A stretch of 64,000 bases of DNA from DAOTTX01 sp034437515. GTDB lineage: Bacteria; Chloroflexota; Anaerolineae; Aggregatilineales; Phototrophicaceae. How positions within the stretch are numbered: position 1 is the stretch's first letter; each line of letters begins with the position of its first letter. This document shows, one piece after another, positions 7,363 through 16,055 of this stretch. Both the position numbers and the translations under genes were made by a program. The stretch lies in the NCBI GenBank assembly GCA_034437515.1, contig DAOTTX010000140.1:10221-74220 (forward strand), written 5' to 3'. The notes beneath the pieces were generated by a model, which had not been told where the DNA came from, made no database searches, and worked only from the letters and a program-made list of their open reading frames with translations.

Positions 7363-9861
7363 CTATTCTTCCTCCGTTGCCTCGGCGGTGACTTCGGCAG
7401 TCGCCTCAGCACGGCTCGGACGGGTCGGTGTATTCGTAACCGTCGGCGTCGTTGTGATGGTCGGTGTCACCGTCGCTGTCGGTGTTTCGGTCGGTGTGGG
7501 TGTGTTCGTCAGCAAAAAGATGGCGGTCGCGGTTTCTGCTTCGGCGGTGGCTTCGGCCTCGGCAGTGCCGGTGGCCTGCTCAACGGCGGCGGTCGCGGTG
7601 ATGGCGGTGGCGGTGGCCTGCGCGTTGCGCTCCGCGATGGCTTCCTCGGCACGGATCAAGCCGAGTCGTGCGTCCTCGGTGAAAGGATAGGCGTAGACCG
7701 GGTTCCAGCGCAACACCCACGCATAATCCTCGATGGCCTGCTCGTAAGCCCCCTGTTCTTCGTAGATCAACCCACGTAGATAATGGCGCGTGCCGCTTTC
7801 CGTCCGGTCAAGCGCGGTGTTGATCGCGTTCAGCGCGGTGTCGAGGTTATCGAGTTCAAAATTGGCACGGGCGCGATATTCGTCAGCGACCGGCAATAAA
7901 TCGGGCGGCAGATCAACACCGACGTTCGCCAACACGTTGAGCGCCTGTCGGTAATCGCCGTTGTCCGCTGCCTGATCGACCAGAATCCGCGCCTGCGTCA
8001 AGCGGATCTCGTCATCGGCGATCACGCCACTATCGAGGATGTCCTCGGCATCCCCGGCGGCGATCTCATAATTCCCGGCTGCGTAAGCCGCACGCATCCG
8101 TAGCGCACGCGCAAGCGGTGAGTCAATCCGGTCGAGCGCCTCGGTCAAATCAGCGACCGCCAGTTCGTACCGTTGCTGTGCGATGTAGAGTTCCGCCCGC
8201 GAGATGTACGCTTCCGCGAGGGTTTCATCGGAGCCTTCACGGGCGACAGCGAAAGTATAACCTTCTAGCGAACGGGTGACGTCGCCCTGGGCCAGCCGTG
8301 CATCACCCAACAGACGGAACGCCGCCGCGCTTTCCGGGAAGAAGTCGAGATAGTCGGTGTTGGTCTCATTGTTGTTGATGTAGATCACGGCGAGGTCAGG
8401 ATCGTTGAGTTGGAGCGCGGTCTGCACCCGTAGCTGGTGCGTTTCCTCGACGTGCGGGTTGATGTAATGAGCCAGGAACGCCCGATAAGCCGCCTCGGAG
8501 AAGTTCTCCTGCGCCCCGGCGACATCACCTTGTGCGAGGGCTTGTTCGGCGCGTTCGGTGTAGATCTCACTCAATGTGACGAGGATATTCAGGTCAGTGG
8601 CGAGATCGCCGCTTCGTGCGCGGACGTCGTTGAGTGTGGTGATGGCTTGCTCGTAATCGCCTTCGCGCTGGTATGTCCGTGCCTGCACCAGATACGGCAC
8701 CGGGTCATTCGGGACGAACACCAGCGCGGCATCGGCGCGGTTGCGGGCTTCACCAAAGAACCCCTGTGCGGTGGCGATGTCACCTTCTTCGAGCGCATCC
8801 AGCCCTTGCTGGTAGCGCACTTGTGCGAAGCCCTTGTCGATCAGCGCCTGGAAGGTATTTTCGTTGCCGCGAATCCCCGCCGCGATGATCTCTTCCGCAC
8901 GGGTGAGCACGGCTGCCGCTTCCTGAGTGTTGCCCTGTTCTAGTTGCAGCATAGCCTCATAGTAGTAAGGGTTGGGGTTGAAGTTATCCCCCTGGCGGTT
9001 CTGGCTATCTTGTAGCGCGTTGACCGCACTGTCGATGTTCTGCGAGCCTTGCAGCGCGATCACGGCGGTGGCGATGGCGTTGTCCTGCGGGGCGGGCAGA
9101 CCAAGCCCGGTCGGTTGTGGTTCGACTTCCAGGCGTCCACGCGGGATTAACGGGGGAATGGTGGCGCTGGGTGTCAGGGTGATTTCCAGGGTGGCGGTGG
9201 TGGTGACCTCAAAGGTGAAGATGGGTGTGTTGGTCAACGTGGGGGTGCTGGTCGGCGGGCGTGGTGTGGAGGACGCCCCGAACAACACTTCCTGCGCGTC
9301 AGGATTGTTGACCACGATCAACGCCAGCACCCCGAAAACCGCGAGGAAGAACGTCACCGCTGCGGTGGCGATCTGCAAGCGCAGCACGGTGATCTCGCTT
9401 TCACCGGCGCGGCGGCGTGTTTTCTTCGTCCATCGTAAGTCACTGCTGGGTTCGTTGGTTTGCAAGTATTCCTGTACGATCTCCTCGGCGACGGCTTGCA
9501 TTTCCTGGGCCGTCGCCGGGTCGGGGATCGGTGCTTCGCCGCGTTCGAGTTCGGCGTCCTCGGTGGCGAGCGAATCGTCAATGGTGCGGGTTTGTGGCAC
9601 CAATTGCGCCGGGTCGATGCCCATCGTGGTGACGGCCTTTAGCGCCTGTTCGTTGTCCGGGTTGATCTCCAGTGCTTTTTTGAGGCTGGCGAGGCGTTCG
9701 CGCTTGTTGCGGGCGACACTCGCCAAATAGAGCCACGCGGTATCATCGTATTGATACAGCCGCAGCGATTGTTGAATCAGCTTGCGCGCCTGGTCGGTTT
9801 GACCGGCCTTCGCCGCCTGTATGCCGCGTTCGAGTAGTATTCTTGCTTGTTCGCTAGACAC
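7363..9861 (-). CDS. Large TPR-repeat protein with one membrane helix and a T/P-rich tail
   Basis: An 832-residue protein. TPR-like repeats lie at about residues 5-75; a charged linker and a single membrane helix at about 165-185 follow. Then comes a Pro/Thr-rich spacer and a long TPR array from about 260 to 735, with repeats such as LAQGD, LEEGD and YEQAIEDYAW. The last 95 residues are low complexity (ATA repeats, then TPT repeats). The small N-terminal part is probably cytoplasmic and the large array extracytoplasmic. The GTG start has GAGG 7 bp upstream. The tail resembles cell-wall-spanning linkers of other secreted proteins in the window. It probably scaffolds envelope complexes. Confidence 0.85.
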   Translation of the reverse strand: MSSEQARILLERGIQAAKAGQTDQARKLIQQSLRLYQYDDTAWLYLASVARNKRERLASLKKALEINPDNEQALKAVTTMGIDPAQLVPQTRTIDDSLATEDAELERGEAPIPDPATAQEMQAVAEEIVQEYLQTNEPSSDLRWTKKTRRRAGESEITVLRLQIATAAVTFFLAVFGVLALIVVNNPDAQEVLFGASSTPRPPTSTPTLTNTPIFTFEVTTTATLEITLTPSATIPPLIPRGRLEVEPQPTGLGLPAPQDNAIATAVIALQGSQNIDSAVNALQDSQNRQGDNFNPNPYYYEAMLQLEQGNTQEAAAVLTRAEEIIAAGIRGNENTFQALIDKGFAQVRYQQGLDALEEGDIATAQGFFGEARNRADAALVFVPNDPVPYLVQARTYQREGDYEQAITTLNDVRARSGDLATDLNILVTLSEIYTERAEQALAQGDVAGAQENFSEAAYRAFLAHYINPHVEETHQLRVQTALQLNDPDLAVIYINNNETNTDYLDFFPESAAAFRLLGDARLAQGDVTRSLEGYTFAVAREGSDETLAEAYISRAELYIAQQRYELAVADLTEALDRIDSPLARALRMRAAYAAGNYEIAAGDAEDILDSGVIADDEIRLTQARILVDQAADNGDYRQALNVLANVGVDLPPDLLPVADEYRARANFELDNLDTALNAINTALDRTESGTRHYLRGLIYEEQGAYEQAIEDYAWVLRWNPVYAYPFTEDARLGLIRAEEAIAERNAQATATAITATAAVEQATGTAEAEATAEAETATAIFLLTNTPTPTETPTATVTPTITTTPTVTNTPTRPSRAEATAEVTAEATEEE

Positions 9862-9949
9862 GCCCCAGCCTCTTTTCCGTTGCGGGAGATTAGAAACACT
9901 CTCATTCTAATACGAAAGTGCAAGTTTGGAAAAAAAGATCTTGGTGCGT

Positions 9950-10101
9950 TGCCAGGTTTAACCCCCCTCCGCCGCGACTCTGTCGCGCCACCTCCCCCGA
10001 TTCGCTTGGCGACTGCGTCGCATCGCTACGGGGGAGATATACACGTGGCGCACTCATGGATGAGACCAGAGAGACGTCACAATCTGTAGGGGCGACGCTA
10101 C
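9950..10101. repeat. GC-rich hairpin-forming intergenic element
   Basis: The 240-bp gap between the TPR gene and the flavoprotein gene holds GC-rich sequence with short palindromes: GCGACTCTGTCGC near 9976, GCGACTGCGTCGC near 10009, and CTCCCCC near 9990 that can pair with GGGGGAG near 10030. It has no open frame. It looks like a dispersed genomic repeat, but only one copy is visible here, so this rests on style alone. Confidence 0.35.
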
Positions 10102-11847
10102 TTATTCCAGCAGGCGACCGGCGACTTCGAGGTCTTCGGCATCCTGTGACCACTTTTGCAGATGTGCCGGCACCGGCTCAACCGGGCGAGAGAAGACCGT
10201 CACATTGCCGGCGCTGTCCAGCCGGTTGATGAAGTTCACGCGCAGCGTCGGGTCGGTTTCGGGATGGTCTGACCGCTGGTGAGCACCGCGACTCTCGCGC
10301 CGTTCGATGGCGCTCAACACGCTGGCCTCTGCGGACATCAGCGAGGCACGCAGGTCAAGCGCGATGGCGAGGTCCTGGTAGCCTTCCGAACTGGGGCGCA
10401 CATCGACATACTTGGACTGCTCGCGCAGGTCGTGGATCTGGTCGAGCGCGTTGGTCAGCCGGTCGTCGTCACGGACGACGCCGCAGCCTTCCCACATCAC
10501 GTTACGTAGTGCTCGCTGCATCGGGCGGCACATCTCTTCACCGTCCTGCTGGATGGCATCGAGGTCTTCGTGTGCCTCACGGATGGCGCGGTTGGAGCGG
10601 TATTGCACCTCCATGCTGCGTGAATGCGCGACCGCCGCTTCCCCGGCACGCTTGCCGAAGATCAGAATCTCCGCCAGCGAGTTGCCGCCCAGGCGATTGG
10701 CTCCGTGCAACCCACTGGTCACCTCACCGGCGGCGAACAGACCTTCCACGCGGGTGCGGTGATCTTCCGGTTCTACGACGATGCCACCCATGCTGTAATG
10801 TGCGGTCGGCGCGACCTCCATCGTTTCTTTAGAGATATCGAGCATCTGTGATTCGAGGAACTGGCGGTACATGCGCGGTAACTTCTCTAAGATATAGTCT
10901 TTGCTGCGGTGGCTGATGTCGAGGAACACCCCGTCATGCGGCCCGCCGCGCCCCTCGATGATCTCGGTGTAGTTCGCCAGCGCGACCCGGTCACGGGTAG
11001 AAAGCTCCATGCGTTCGGGATCGTATTTGGACATATAGCGTTCGCCGTTGCTGTTTAGCAGGTGACCGCCTTCACCCCGCACGGCCTCGGTGACCAGCGT
11101 GCCTGCCATCTCTTCGGGGTAGACCATGCCGGTCGGGTGGAATTGTACCAGCTCCATATCGGCGACTTCTGCGCCAGCGGTCAGTGCGAGGTACATGCCG
11201 TCCCCGTTGTTTTCATCCCGGCGGGACGAACTACGCCGCCAGATGCGCGTGTGCCCACCTGCGCACAGGATGACCGCATCCGCGAGGTACACGGTGCGTT
11301 CGCCGCTGTTGATGTCGAACGTCATCGCGCCGAAGCAGGTATTATTGTGTACCAGCAAGCGAGAGACGTACTGATGCTCGTCTATGCGGATGCCGAGTTC
11401 GGCGGCTTTATCCGCCAGGGTGTAGAGGACGGCTCGCCCGGTGTAGTCCCCGGCGTAGCAGGTACGGCGATACTTATGCGCCCCGAAATAGCGTTGGTCG
11501 AGCTTGCCGTCTTCGGTGCGGGCAAATTCACAGCCCCAGTCCGCGAGCTGCAAGACCGCTTCCGGCGCTTCCTTCGCCATGATCTCGACGGTGTGCGGAT
11601 CACTGATATGGTAGCCCTCTTTGAGCGTATCCGCGAAATGCTGCTGCCAGCTATCTTCAGGGTCAACCGAGCCGAGCGCGGCGTTGATGCCCCCGGCGGC
11701 GAGGACGGTATGGGCGTCTTTCTTCAACCGTTTGCCGACCACGACCACGTCGCTGCCGGCGGTATGAGCGGCGATGGCAGCACTCAGCCCTGCGCCCCCG
11801 GAACCAATAACGAGTACGTTGGAAACATTTGTACGATGTTGCATCAT
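10102..11847 (-). CDS. Succinate dehydrogenase/fumarate reductase-type flavoprotein subunit
   Basis: A 581-residue FAD oxidoreductase of the SdhA/FrdA/NadB family. The FAD motif GSGGAGLSAAI is at residues 15-25. His46, in AHTVLAAGGINAALG, matches the His that binds FAD covalently in SdhA/FrdA; NadB lacks it. Other family blocks are QFHPTG, EAVRGEGG, HYSMGGI and GANRLGGNSL. The C-terminal capping region has ESRGAHQRSDHP, close to the SdhA pattern. Length is normal. No iron-sulfur or membrane-anchor gene lies on either side in the window, so either the partners are elsewhere or it is a soluble reductase. The start is the first of two adjacent ATGs. Confidence 0.9.
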   Translation of the reverse strand: MMQHRTNVSNVLVIGSGGAGLSAAIAAHTAGSDVVVVGKRLKKDAHTVLAAGGINAALGSVDPEDSWQQHFADTLKEGYHISDPHTVEIMAKEAPEAVLQLADWGCEFARTEDGKLDQRYFGAHKYRRTCYAGDYTGRAVLYTLADKAAELGIRIDEHQYVSRLLVHNNTCFGAMTFDINSGERTVYLADAVILCAGGHTRIWRRSSSRRDENNGDGMYLALTAGAEVADMELVQFHPTGMVYPEEMAGTLVTEAVRGEGGHLLNSNGERYMSKYDPERMELSTRDRVALANYTEIIEGRGGPHDGVFLDISHRSKDYILEKLPRMYRQFLESQMLDISKETMEVAPTAHYSMGGIVVEPEDHRTRVEGLFAAGEVTSGLHGANRLGGNSLAEILIFGKRAGEAAVAHSRSMEVQYRSNRAIREAHEDLDAIQQDGEEMCRPMQRALRNVMWEGCGVVRDDDRLTNALDQIHDLREQSKYVDVRPSSEGYQDLAIALDLRASLMSAEASVLSAIERRESRGAHQRSDHPETDPTLRVNFINRLDSAGNVTVFSRPVEPVPAHLQKWSQDAEDLEVAGRLLE

Positions 11848-12005
11848 TATAGTAAAACCTCTGTTTCTATCACAATTTAGAAGAATTTTGCTATTAGCCG
11901 GGTTACGTCAAATCCGGTTGCTAAAAACTATCGACTAACAGCTAAGCTCGATTGTGATAAATTTAACAGAAGCAGCTTAACCTCACGTGAATATCGCCGC
12001 ATTAA

Positions 12006-13133
12006 TCACTGAGGGATGACACGATAGATCTCACCACCATTCACACCGACGGTGGTAAACATCAGCGCCCCATCCGGCGTGACGGTGATGTCGATACGGC
12101 ATTGCGCACCGCCCAGGTCGATCTGATTAATCGCCTCAAGCTGGTTGCGGTCTTCGTTGAGGGTGATCCGCATCAACTGACCTTGATTCCAGGTACAGAA
12201 GAACACTTCCCCCTGCCATTCGGGGGCGGCCTCGTGTGTGTAGATGGTGATGCCGGTCGGCGCGACGGTCGGTGTATAAGAGATCATCGGCGGCAGTGTG
12301 AAGATCTCGTCGGTTTCCGGCGAGGCGTCCCCACAGACGTAATCTGGCCCTGCGCCGTAATCAAAGCCGCGCAGCACCATGTTAATCTCATCGTCACAGT
12401 CCGCGCCGTTCTCGGTGGCGAAGATGCGTGTCAGGTCGGTGGTATAGGGGTCAATAACGAGGTCGAACGGGTTGCGGAACCCATGCGCGAAGATGCTGTT
12501 ATCTTCGTCGGGGTTGCCCTCAGCAGGTTGCAGACCTTCGGCGGTGATGTCGAAGCGGTGAATCGCCCCCTGCACGGTGTTGAGATCCTGCGAGTTTGCC
12601 GGGTCTTCGTTGTCACCGACGGTGAAGAACAAGCGACCTTCGTCATCAAAGGCCAGGTTGCCCCCGTGATGGATGAGCGCGTTGTTCTTCAGCGGGATGG
12701 AAAACATCACCTTGGGGTCACTGCCGACGCCATCCTCTTCGTAGAAACGCACCACGTCATGTGAGGCGGGTTCACGGTTGGTCGAGGGGCGGATGTGCGC
12801 GACCCAGATGTACCCGTTGTCCTCATAGTTAGGGTCAACCGCGATGCCCAGCAGCCCGCGCTCGACCAGTGAGCTGGTCGGCAGCGTAATCACCGGCTCC
12901 GGTTGGCGCACGTCATCCGTGCCGATGACACGCACGTTACCCGTTTCTTTTTCAGTGTAGAACAACCGCCCGTCCGGTGTGAAGGCCATCGCTACCGGAT
13001 AATTGGCGATCTTATAGCGTTCGACGGTGTAGGTCACACCGAGGTCGTCGGTGAAGGTGGGGCCATCCTGCGCGACGGTGTGCGGCGCGAGGCAGGTGAT
13101 AAGGGCGATCATGAGGAGAAGTGTAGATTTCAT
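12006..13133 (-). CDS. Secreted PQQ-type sugar dehydrogenase (glucose/sorbosone dehydrogenase family)
   Basis: A 375-residue secreted beta-propeller enzyme. A signal peptide (MKSTLLLMIALITCLAP, cleavage near TVAQ) is followed by typical blocks: YPVAMAFTPDGRLFYTEK, ERGLLGIAVDP, HHGGNLAFDDEGRLFFTVGD, GFRNPFDL and ENGADCDDEIN. This family oxidises aldoses with the cofactor PQQ and calcium. The His in HHGG and the Arg in GFRNP are conserved. The frame is open to 13199, but the ATG at 13133 has GGAG 8 bp upstream and starts the signal peptide. No other sugar-oxidation gene is adjacent, and the natural substrate is unknown. The 308-bp gap upstream of this start holds the palindrome at 13274-13364. 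Confidence 0.88.
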   Translation of the reverse strand: MKSTLLLMIALITCLAPHTVAQDGPTFTDDLGVTYTVERYKIANYPVAMAFTPDGRLFYTEKETGNVRVIGTDDVRQPEPVITLPTSSLVERGLLGIAVDPNYEDNGYIWVAHIRPSTNREPASHDVVRFYEEDGVGSDPKVMFSIPLKNNALIHHGGNLAFDDEGRLFFTVGDNEDPANSQDLNTVQGAIHRFDITAEGLQPAEGNPDEDNSIFAHGFRNPFDLVIDPYTTDLTRIFATENGADCDDEINMVLRGFDYGAGPDYVCGDASPETDEIFTLPPMISYTPTVAPTGITIYTHEAAPEWQGEVFFCTWNQGQLMRITLNEDRNQLEAINQIDLGGAQCRIDITVTPDGALMFTTVGVNGGEIYRVIPQ

Positions 13134-13273
13134 TAAGTCACTCCAAAAGCGTAACAACAAAGTCACGGAGAAACAGCGCAGCGTTACGCAATGTGCCATG
13201 TTCTCCCTGAACTAATCAGGATGATCGCATCAAAATACATTTGACAGGTAAGTGTCGTTTTGATGTACGTCCC

Positions 13274-13364
13274 GACCCCTCTAAATCTCCCGCAGACAGG
13301 AGATACTTAACAACTATGTGGCTCGATGTATCTCTAGCACCCTCCCTGTCTACGGGGCGGGGTC
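13274..13364. repeat. 91-bp imperfect palindrome, MITE- or REP-like
   Basis: The outer arms GACCCC and GGGGTC, then CCCGcAGACAGG against CCTGTCTaCGGG, and an inner AGATAC/GTATCT pair can fold the whole segment into one long hairpin. It lies in the gap between the sugar dehydrogenase and the membrane-protein gene, downstream of the latter. It is followed at 13410-13450 by three loose copies of AACTGAT. No coding frame is present. Confidence 0.5.
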
Positions 13365-13441
13365 AGTAAAGCGCAACGATACGAAGCAAATTTGGTGCGA
13401 TTGCCCCGCTAAACTGATAACAAATAGCTGACAACTGATGG

Positions 13442-14491
13442 CTAATAACTGATCGTCGGTCGCCTTGCCATAAATCCCAATCCGTAAATAATCACGCCGC
13501 TGAAAGCGATGAAGCGTCCGTATTGCCTTAACGATAACAGATCGTCCGTGTCGGCTACATAGCCAATCGACTCCATGTAAGCGCGGATCAATCCGTCGCC
13601 AAAACCCGCCAGCAGCACCAGCAGCACCCCCGCGCTCACACACCAGAACGGCAGCAGACCGGTCACTCGGCGGTTCTCATCGCGTAGTTCAGCGGTGATC
13701 TGGTTGACACCAGCCAGCGCGACCGCCAGCCCCGCCCATAACACGGATTGTTCCGCCAACGGCGCAAGCCACCCGGTCGGGATCGGCGCAGGTAGCAGCC
13801 CAAGCACGCTCAAGCCCCCTGCGCCACACAGCAGCAGCAGCACGGCGAGTGCGTGCCAGTGTGCGGCGAGGGTACGCGCCGCGTTGCGGTTGGCGAGGGC
13901 GCGGTAGCTGTGCGCGGCGTAGACCATGTAGGCCAGCAGCACATAGCCGGCGGCGACCGTTCGCAACAGGCCGCCGTCGAGGTCGATGGAAAGCGGCAGC
14001 GCGGCGATCCCCAACCACCCGGCGACCACTTTTACCCCCAGCGCGGCCCAGGCCGGGCGCACATGGCTATAACGGCGCATCAACCAGAAGCCTAACGCGA
14101 CGATTTGCCACGTCAGGCCGAGATGCAGTTCCAGCGGATGTCCGCTGCGCCACAGCACCAGCATGACCAGCATCCCCGCGCCCCAGACGAAACGCAAACC
14201 GTCCAGGCGGTGCAGGTTGGCACACCACAGCACGAAGATCGCCAGCAGTACGGCTTGTTCCAACCAGCTTACCGCGAACACCAGCACCCACGCCCATAGG
14301 ACCGGCAAACCGGCGGGCAAGCGTAGGGACGGCGCATCCAGCAGGGAGAACGCCAGTGCCAGCAGGCCGGTCTGCGCGGCGGGACGCAGCCAGTACACAT
14401 CCAACACGGCGACCGGCAGCAGGCCAACGGTCAGTACGATCAGCAGGTATATAGAATACTTTGCGGAGGTTAAGTGCGTGTTTAACTGCAA
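13442..14491 (-). CDS. Polytopic membrane protein of unknown function
   Basis: A 349-residue protein with about ten hydrophobic helices and short loops. It is Leu/Ala/Trp-rich with few charged residues. No motif of a named transporter or enzyme family is clear. The start is uncertain: the open frame begins at a TTG (14491) with only a weak ribosome site. The gene is divergent from the PepSY gene, with a 70-bp gap that must hold both promoters. The two may be functionally linked, but nothing in the sequence proves it. Confidence 0.75.
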   Translation of the reverse strand: MQLNTHLTSAKYSIYLLIVLTVGLLPVAVLDVYWLRPAAQTGLLALAFSLLDAPSLRLPAGLPVLWAWVLVFAVSWLEQAVLLAIFVLWCANLHRLDGLRFVWGAGMLVMLVLWRSGHPLELHLGLTWQIVALGFWLMRRYSHVRPAWAALGVKVVAGWLGIAALPLSIDLDGGLLRTVAAGYVLLAYMVYAAHSYRALANRNAARTLAAHWHALAVLLLLCGAGGLSVLGLLPAPIPTGWLAPLAEQSVLWAGLAVALAGVNQITAELRDENRRVTGLLPFWCVSAGVLLVLLAGFGDGLIRAYMESIGYVADTDDLLSLRQYGRFIAFSGVIIYGLGFMARRPTISY

Positions 14492-14561
14492 TTTACGTCC
14501 ATGTTAGCTCCATAAGCTACAGTTATCCAAAAAGTACACGAAAGCATTTAAAGGAGACTTT

Positions 14562-15446
14562 ATGCAACGTTTATTTTTCATCATCTTGCTTGTTTTTGTG
14601 ACCGTGATGGTCGTTGCCCAGCAAGAAGAACCGAACATCCCCGTAGAAACCGCCAGCGACACCGCGTTGGAAGACTACCCCGATGCCACTATCAACCGTG
14701 TACAGCTTGATTATGAGGGTGAGGTGCTGGTGTGGGAAGTGCGACTCGACAACGGCATCGAAGTTGATGTCGATGCGGCAACCGGCGAGGTCAACAGCGT
14801 GGACGAGATCGACGAGGAAAGTTACGAGAGTAGCATCACCGTCGATGAAGCCCTCGAAGCCGCGCTAGAACAGTATCCGAGAGATTTCGTGCTGGATATT
14901 GGGTTGGACGAAGAAGACGGCACACTGGTCTGGGAAGTGGCGATGAGCAGTGGTGTTGAGGTCAGTGTGAGTGCGGAGACGGGCGAAGCCATCAGCTTTA
15001 ACGACCTCCCCGGCGACCGCACCGACGTAGAAGCGCAGATCAATGCGACCGAAGCGGTCGAATACGCTGAGCGCGAGTATCCCGACGCGACGGTGATCGA
15101 AGTCGAACTGGCGGACGAAGAGGACGGCCTGGCGTGGCAGGTCGAGTTAGATAACCACCTGACACTGTTCATCGACGCGGATACCGGCGATCTGTTGCGT
15201 GAAGACGGCGGCGACGACGAAGAGGACGACCCCGGCGTCCCGCAGACCACGCCGCAGGCCGCCATCGCCACCGCGCTGGAACGCTACCCGGATGCGGTCG
15301 CTATCGGTGTGGAACTGGCCCGCCGTGAGGGGTCGGTACTGTGGGAGATCGAACTGGACAACGGCGAAACCGTGATCGTTGACGCGGTCAGCGGTACCGA
15401 AGCCACCATTGACGAACTCGAAGACACCACCCCCGCCGAGGACTAA
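14562..15446 (+). CDS. Secreted protein with four tandem PepSY domains
   Basis: A 294-residue very acidic secreted protein. The signal peptide is at residues 1-19 (ending VVAQQEE). Four copies of a PepSY unit follow at about 30-80, 90-145, 160-212 and 225-280. Each has the pattern AL..YPDA.I..V.L, then WEV.LDNG.E..VDA.TGE. PepSY domains are known as inhibitory or binding modules in peptidase propeptides and in membrane proteins, but here no enzyme is attached. The start is certain (AAAGGAG ribosome site). Asp and Glu dominate, and there is no membrane anchor. Possibly a soluble cation- or peptide-binding protein. Confidence 0.88.
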   Translation: MQRLFFIILLVFVTVMVVAQQEEPNIPVETASDTALEDYPDATINRVQLDYEGEVLVWEVRLDNGIEVDVDAATGEVNSVDEIDEESYESSITVDEALEAALEQYPRDFVLDIGLDEEDGTLVWEVAMSSGVEVSVSAETGEAISFNDLPGDRTDVEAQINATEAVEYAEREYPDATVIEVELADEEDGLAWQVELDNHLTLFIDADTGDLLREDGGDDEEDDPGVPQTTPQAAIATALERYPDAVAIGVELARREGSVLWEIELDNGETVIVDAVSGTEATIDELEDTTPAED

Positions 15447-15483
15447 ACGATCACTGAGAAAGTCTGCCACCGTGAAACACCTG

Positions 15484-15584
15484 CGTTATAATGACGGTGT
15501 TCGTGAAAAATAACGAGGCAAAACGTTATGGGTATCTTCAACCGCCGCAGTGACGAACGCAAGATGAAAGACGAGGGACGGCTG
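15484..15584 (+). repeat. Direct repeat copy 1: promoter and first codons of the molybdopterin gene
   Basis: About 100 bp match 16903-17003. The last 57 bp (ATG plus 18 codons) are identical, and the upstream 41 bp are similar, including TATAAT at 15487-15492 at the same 41-bp distance from the ATG. Downstream of 15584 the two copies diverge completely. Confidence 0.9.
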
Positions 15585-15605
15585 GCGCAGGGCAACTGCG
15601 GCTAG
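15528..15605 (+). pseudogene. Truncated copy of the 5' end of the molybdopterin oxidoreductase gene
   Basis: The first 19 codons (MGIFNRRSDERKMKDEGRL) are identical at DNA level to the intact gene at 16947. The frame then runs into six unrelated codons and a TAG. With its own TATAAT box it could still be transcribed and give a 25-residue peptide. It marks one edge of a duplication or insertion event that placed about 1.3 kb of other sequence before the intact gene. Confidence 0.85.
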
Positions 15606-15618
15606 TCCATCAGCTACA

Positions 15619-15644
15619 GGGCGGACGGCATCGCCCGTCCGCCC
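15619..15644 (+). terminator. Strong hairpin after the gene fragment, terminator-like
   Basis: A perfect 10-bp GC-rich stem GGGCGGACGG/CCGTCCGCCC with a 6-base loop, 14 bp after the TAG of the fragment. No T-run follows, so it is an incomplete intrinsic terminator. It may also protect the 3' end of the PepSY transcript. Confidence 0.45.
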
Positions 15645-15662
15645 ACCTATCTATCACAGGAT

Positions 15663-15977
15663 TTATCGCGCTTGCTCGGTGTGCTGGGCGAACGTATGAG
15701 CGTTGAGGGTAGAGGCGGCGTGATGTGCCGTGATGTCTTCGGGGAAGGTCAGGGTGCCACCTGCCAGCGTACCGTACAGGTCGGCGACGTTATCCTCACA
15801 AAAAGCAATGTCTTCAGGACTGGAATACGTGACTCCCTCTACATCAGGGGTAGAAACAAACTCATAGGCACAAGATTTCTCATCATTCGTAGAGTCGTTA
15901 ATGAGACTATATGCCCCTGCACAGGTAGCTAGAAAAATGGTCGATACAATCATGACGATTATAGCTGTCGAACGCAT
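15663..15977 (-). CDS. Small secreted protein, possibly a lipoprotein
   Basis: A 104-residue product starting MRSTAIIVMIVSTIFLA. The signal segment ends in LATC, which could be a loose lipobox with Cys19, although Thr at -1 is unusual. The mature part is short, with two more Cys (SCAYEF, IAFCED), and has no recognised domain. The ATG at 15977 has a strong AAAGGAG site; the longer frame to 16016 has none. It lies 78 bp downstream of the interrupted crystallin-like gene on the same strand. Both sit between the two copies of the direct repeat. Confidence 0.65.
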   Translation of the reverse strand: MRSTAIIVMIVSTIFLATCAGAYSLINDSTNDEKSCAYEFVSTPDVEGVTYSSPEDIAFCEDNVADLYGTLAGGTLTFPEDITAHHAASTLNAHTFAQHTEQAR

Positions 15978-16055
15978 CGTGGTTATCTCCTTTGTTCGGA
16001 AATGACAGGGCAGCACAATAAGATAACTGCCACTGTCATGAATTCTGGGCGTGTT

